A stretch of DNA of 64,000 nucleotides, taken from NCBI GenBank assembly GCA_026120185.1, contig JANUWF010001224.1:1426001-1490000 (forward strand), written 5' to 3'. Below, piece by piece: positions 60,922 to 64,000 of this stretch. The notes under the pieces were generated by a model. It worked only from the letters and a program-made list of their open reading frames with translations, was not told where the DNA came from and did not search any database. The stretch is from Voacanga thouarsii (Eukaryota > Streptophyta > Magnoliopsida > Gentianales > Apocynaceae). Both the position numbers and the translations under genes were made by a program. Position 1 is the first letter of the stretch. The number at the start of each line of letters is the position of its first letter.

Positions 60922-61797
60922 ATGAGTTTTCTCTTCCTATAGTTGGCCTTGAAGCATGCTTGTCTCAATCTCTTTGTTTGGTCCTCCAACTGCGTATCAG
61001 AGATTTCTTCTACCAACTTATTCTCACGTTCCAGTATCTCAATGACTTCTCTCAACTTTTTCTCAACCATATGTCCTCATTCTTCTTTAATTTGCATCTC
61101 CTGCAAATCGGAGTGATTTCAACTTACAGATCTGTGATGTACGTTTTTCATTCATGCACAAGTGTGTGCGAGATAACCTAAACATTCTTGTTAGAGTCTC
61201 TAAGCTCATCAACTTCTTGTGAAGCTATCGACGAATTCCCAACTCCCTACATCTTTTCTTGAGAAGGGTTAAACCAACATTCAATTCTTTGGCCGTCCGA
61301 GTAATTGACTTGTAAAAGTACTTCGAAATGGTTGCTCTTGATAATGTCTTGGAGCTACTGCCCTTCTCCTTTCTCTGCCTCTTGATCATCTTCTTCTCAA
61401 TAGGAATTTCGTCCGAAGTGATATCTTGACAGCCGTCACACAATAACAGCGGTTGATTCCCCACTTCGAATTCGTTGCCAAGACCACTCCATATTTCTAC
61501 TGGAAAAAGAAAAATAATCTCACTAAAGGTAATGCCATTTAAAATACATGTTCTAATGTATGATAACCTTGAACCATGTTCTGGCTTTGTTCAAAATCTA
61601 TTAGGGAGTAAAAAAGATCATGCACAAGCATATTCTCCATCAAAGGAACATCATCAAAAATAGTCTTTTGAGTGGGCAGATCAAATTCAAAATCCAAAGC
61701 AGCATATCTAGAACTTCCACTGATTCACATCACAACAAACCAAAAGAAGTTCAATTTCATTATCAAACACATTTCCAGATGAAGAAGACGGGTGAAA

Positions 61798-61829
<32 letters not shown>

Positions 61830-61958
61830 GCCTTCAAAAGTATCTCACTTGAAATCAAAAGGAAGTGGTTGTCTTGGAAAGGAAAACACATCAAAATCTT
61901 CTTCATTAGTAACCAATTCAAAATTTGACCACCTCTTAAACGAATTACGACTCTCCAT
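60840..61958 (-). pseudogene. RKD-like RWP-RK transcription factor gene, four exons, captured
   Basis: A minus-strand gene model joins through canonical introns: exon 1 61849-61958 (ATG 61956-61958, MESRNSFKRW), exon 2 61568-61719, exon 3 61178-61499, exon 4 about 60840-61100. Phase is open across the first two joins with no stop. Exon 3 carries the RWP-RK DNA-binding core SKYFYKSITRTAKELNVGLT then LLKKRCRELGIRR, but the W of RWP is a TAG (about 61223). Exon 4 carries the C-terminal coiled helix KKLREVIEILERENKLVEEI then TKRLRQACFKANYRKRKL, a TGA and a tail. The end of exon 3 seems to have lost one base. RKD factors act in egg-cell and embryo programmes. This copy lacks an intact binding signature. 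Confidence 0.82.
61801..61829 (+). repeat. Poly-A tract
   Basis: A run of 29 A residues inside intron 1 of the RKD-like model (a poly-T tract on the gene strand). Confidence 0.95.
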
Positions 61959-62818
61959 CTTTGATAAATAGAACTAAAGAAGAAATCCAGGTCCCTTTGT
62001 AGTTTTTTGAAGTCCACTAATGACTGATGATTGAGAAAGCAAATTTTGCATGAAGGAAGAAAAACTAAAGAAATATATATATCTGTGCGAGGATGAACAG
62101 ACGCCATAAATAGAGATAGTTTAATATGAATGCATTGAATGATTGGTGCATTGGAGTTCATGTACTGTCACATGAATTAAACTGGTCAGCTCATGCACGA
62201 ATGTATATTGGTTTATGTATATATCCATCTTAGATTATTGTGTTTTTGGAGTTTGTGAGTCATCGAAGAAAACAAGGGGAGTGAGGACTAAGGAGAGAAA
62301 GAGACAAGGAGGAAGAGGAAAAGGTAGATGACAGGTGGAGGGAGGGAAGAGGGGAGGGAGGACTGAGGAGGGAAAGAGACAAGGAAGAAGGGGACAAGAG
62401 ACATTTGAAATGGACCAACACCAATCGCAAATAGCTGACGAGAATGCTCGTGATGAGTGACATATTTTAATTTCCTTCTTCTTTGTATTTGTACTACCTC
62501 AAAAGAGATGGTATTTTCTCTTATATGATCTATAGTTAAATGTTCACTTTAATAATTGCTATTAAATTTGTACATGTCCAATCAAATTCTGAACTTAATT
62601 ATTACTTTAATACTTCTTGTAGCGTGCAAAGTAAGGGGATGACTTTGACTATCTTGCATTATTTGAAAAATTACACCAGTTTTAAGATATGCCCAATAAG
62701 GGTGAATTTGTAGAAGAGAGATCCCGCAAGATCAGTGTATGTTAGATATTAATTTTATATTTAAAAAATTGTATAACACTTTAATTTTTGTTTATATTTT
62801 CACCTTCGAATTATTCAG
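61959..62818. other. CACTA internal sequence, no gene
   Basis: This contains the sequence upstream of the RKD start, a purine-rich GGAGG/GAGGAAG region at 62270-62410, and AT-rich sequence that may be intron for the exon at 62819. Frames here are low-complexity translations. Confidence 0.45.
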
Positions 62819-63040
62819 GAAGATGTCCAAATAATGAAGTCGCAGTACTCTCAGATGGAGAAAGAGAGGAAAAAGATGAAAAGGACTTTGGAGAAAAAGG
62901 ATAAGAAGATATCTGCATTGATTGAAATGAATCACATGGTGATGTAGCATCTTAACTTACAAGTGTCCTCCATTCTCTCTTCTGACTTTGATGATTCTGA
63001 CGAGGATGACTCTGGCCCGTCAACAACAAATGATAGTTAG
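62819..63040 (+). pseudogene. Coiled-coil, acidic C-terminal exon, probably CACTA-encoded
   Basis: An acceptor-like TTATTCAG is followed by an open stretch: EDVQIMKSQYSQMEKERKKM and LEKKDKKISALIEMNH, a Lys/Glu-rich coiled coil, then one TAG (62947-62949) and an acidic end SSDFDDSDEDDSGPSTT to TAG. It lies on the strand facing the right subterminal repeats, where CACTA second-gene (TnpA-like) 3' exons usually sit. Sequence similarity to a named protein could not be established. Confidence 0.5.
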
Positions 63041-63499
63041 ATTGGTTTTATTTTCATGTGGATGTTAAGTTTAGATTGTTTTGATTATGGATTTAGTATT
63101 ATTATAAATTTATATTTTCTATTTTTAGATATTTTGATGATATATGATTATTTGTGTATTTGGGCTTTAAACAAATTATGAAATTTTATGGTTTGCTAAA
63201 ACATATTGTGGTGAATGTGTTTTGCAGTTGTGCATTGTGTGGTGGGAATATAATTTGAGACGTTGTAAGTAGTGTATTGTGCATGTATGCAGGGAGGATG
63301 ATACTCAAGAACACTGTAGGTTGTGTATAGTGCATATGTGTGTTTGGATAATGGATTATAAATGTTATAGGTTGTTTGTCATGTATATATCTGGGGAATA
63401 TGATTCGAAACTATGTAGGTAGGGAGTGTGACAGGGATTGTGCATGTGTGTTCTGCATACTTGTTGCTATGGAATTGTGAATATAGAAATGTAACATGT

Positions 63500-64000
63500 T
63501 TTGAAAGTTGAAATTATAGACAGTATGTTGCCACGGATTTTGACTCCGTGGGAAATTGTGGCAATCTACTACAGATTTGCCATAGATGATAGTAGTAATG
63601 GATGTCATACGTGGCAAATTCATGGCAATCTGTCACAGATTTGTCATGAAACATGGTACCAATGGATGCCATCAATGGCATGCCATGGAAGATCGAACCA
63701 ATTGATGTAATCTGTGCCAATCTAGTACGAATTTACCACGAACAATTATTCTCCATATTTATTCCGTGGCAAATTCGTGAAAGATTGCTACATATTTGCC
63801 ACGAATGAAATCTGCTTGAGTACCGTCTGTGCATGGATAATTATTTGGATGTTGATTTCGTGACAAATTTGCCACGGCTTTGCCACGGAAGATAGTACCA
63901 ATGGATTAATTCGTGACAAATCCGTGACAATCTACCATAGATTTACCACGAACAATTATTTTTCATATTGATTCGTGGCAAATTCGTGGCAGATTGCCAT
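63500..64000. repeat. Right subterminal repeats of the CACTA element
   Basis: Dense TTGCCACGGA / TCCGTGGCAA / CGTGGCAAATTCGTGGCA motifs in both orientations, alternating with ACCAATGGAT.. spacers. Several units (about 63535-63960) repeat with an offset of about 100-130 bp. The expected ..TTCTTGTAGTG end is beyond the window. Frames at 63411-63720 translate these repeats. Confidence 0.85.

Larger units (their letters stand above)
56135..64000. mobile_element. CACTA (En/Spm) transposon, right end beyond window
   Basis: The left terminus CACTACAAGAAAATTG (56135) is the classic plant CACTA end. It is followed by dense short subterminal repeats around TTTGCCACGGA / TCCGTGGCAA in both orientations (56150-58030). 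The same motif reappears at about 63520 to the window end, consistent with the other subterminal region of one element of at least 7.9 kb. Between them lie captured host gene fragments. No complete transposase was found. Whether both repeat regions belong to one element cannot be proved without the right terminus. Confidence 0.85.

Noticed and set aside
61763..62161. 132-codon minus-strand frame
   Set aside because: It passes through the poly-A tract and the intron of the RKD-like model; a different frame (ATG 61956-61958) gives spliced exons with consistent phase.
63411..63720. Overlapping frames on both strands near the window end
   Set aside because: Translations of CACTA subterminal repeats; open by repeat periodicity only.

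Overview
The window is nuclear DNA from a flowering plant, most likely a dicot. It is AT-rich and dominated by nested, decaying transposable elements, with intron-split host gene remnants of plant-specific families (LRK10L-type receptor kinase, MATE transporter, RWP-RK/RKD factor). No intact host gene was found. I read every call from the sequence without a database search, and the species cannot be named. Layout: 1-8686 is a Ty3/gypsy retrotransposon on the minus strand. It has a complete right LTR (6316-8686), a primer-binding site, broken gag-pol and a left LTR cut by the window edge. 9612-23538 is one receptor-like kinase pseudogene on the minus strand. Its ectodomain exon (22835-23538) and its 30-bp exon plus transmembrane/kinase exon (9612-10819) lie 12 kb apart because intron 1 holds an 11.3-kb retrotransposon complex (11551-22817). 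That complex is a minus-strand copia element (C) invaded by a second, younger copia (D), fused head-to-head to a plus-strand copia 3' end (B). 24148-24392 and 28882-29352 are two plus-strand paralogous receptor-kinase ectodomain remnants, separated by AT-rich repeats and a Helitron 3' terminus (28155-28184). A third copia (E, minus, 29403 to about 35160) begins right after the second remnant and is itself interrupted by a 1.44-kb solo-LTR-like unit. Next come a gypsy pol fragment (about 35240-35830), a 347-bp-period direct repeat, and a second copy of that solo-LTR family (37051-42783) invaded by a 4.34-kb unit (37953-42295). Copia F (42796-50220, minus) has both LTRs and a 5-bp target duplication. 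A related LTR in the opposite orientation (G, 50316-53810) holds the third copy of the solo-LTR family (51658-53172). After a gypsy RT fragment and a roughly 1.1-kb foldback element, the window ends in a CACTA (En/Spm) transposon from 56135 to beyond 64000. Inside its subterminal repeats are a MATE-transporter exon (plus) and a four-exon RKD-like RWP-RK gene remnant (minus), which suggests host-gene capture. Nested insertions with matching 5-bp target duplications give a partial relative chronology. The most informative observations are the receptor-kinase gene split by nested retrotransposons with splice phase still consistent, the CACTA carrying pieces of two unrelated host genes, the inverted copia complex, and the three-copy 1.4-1.5-kb LTR family.
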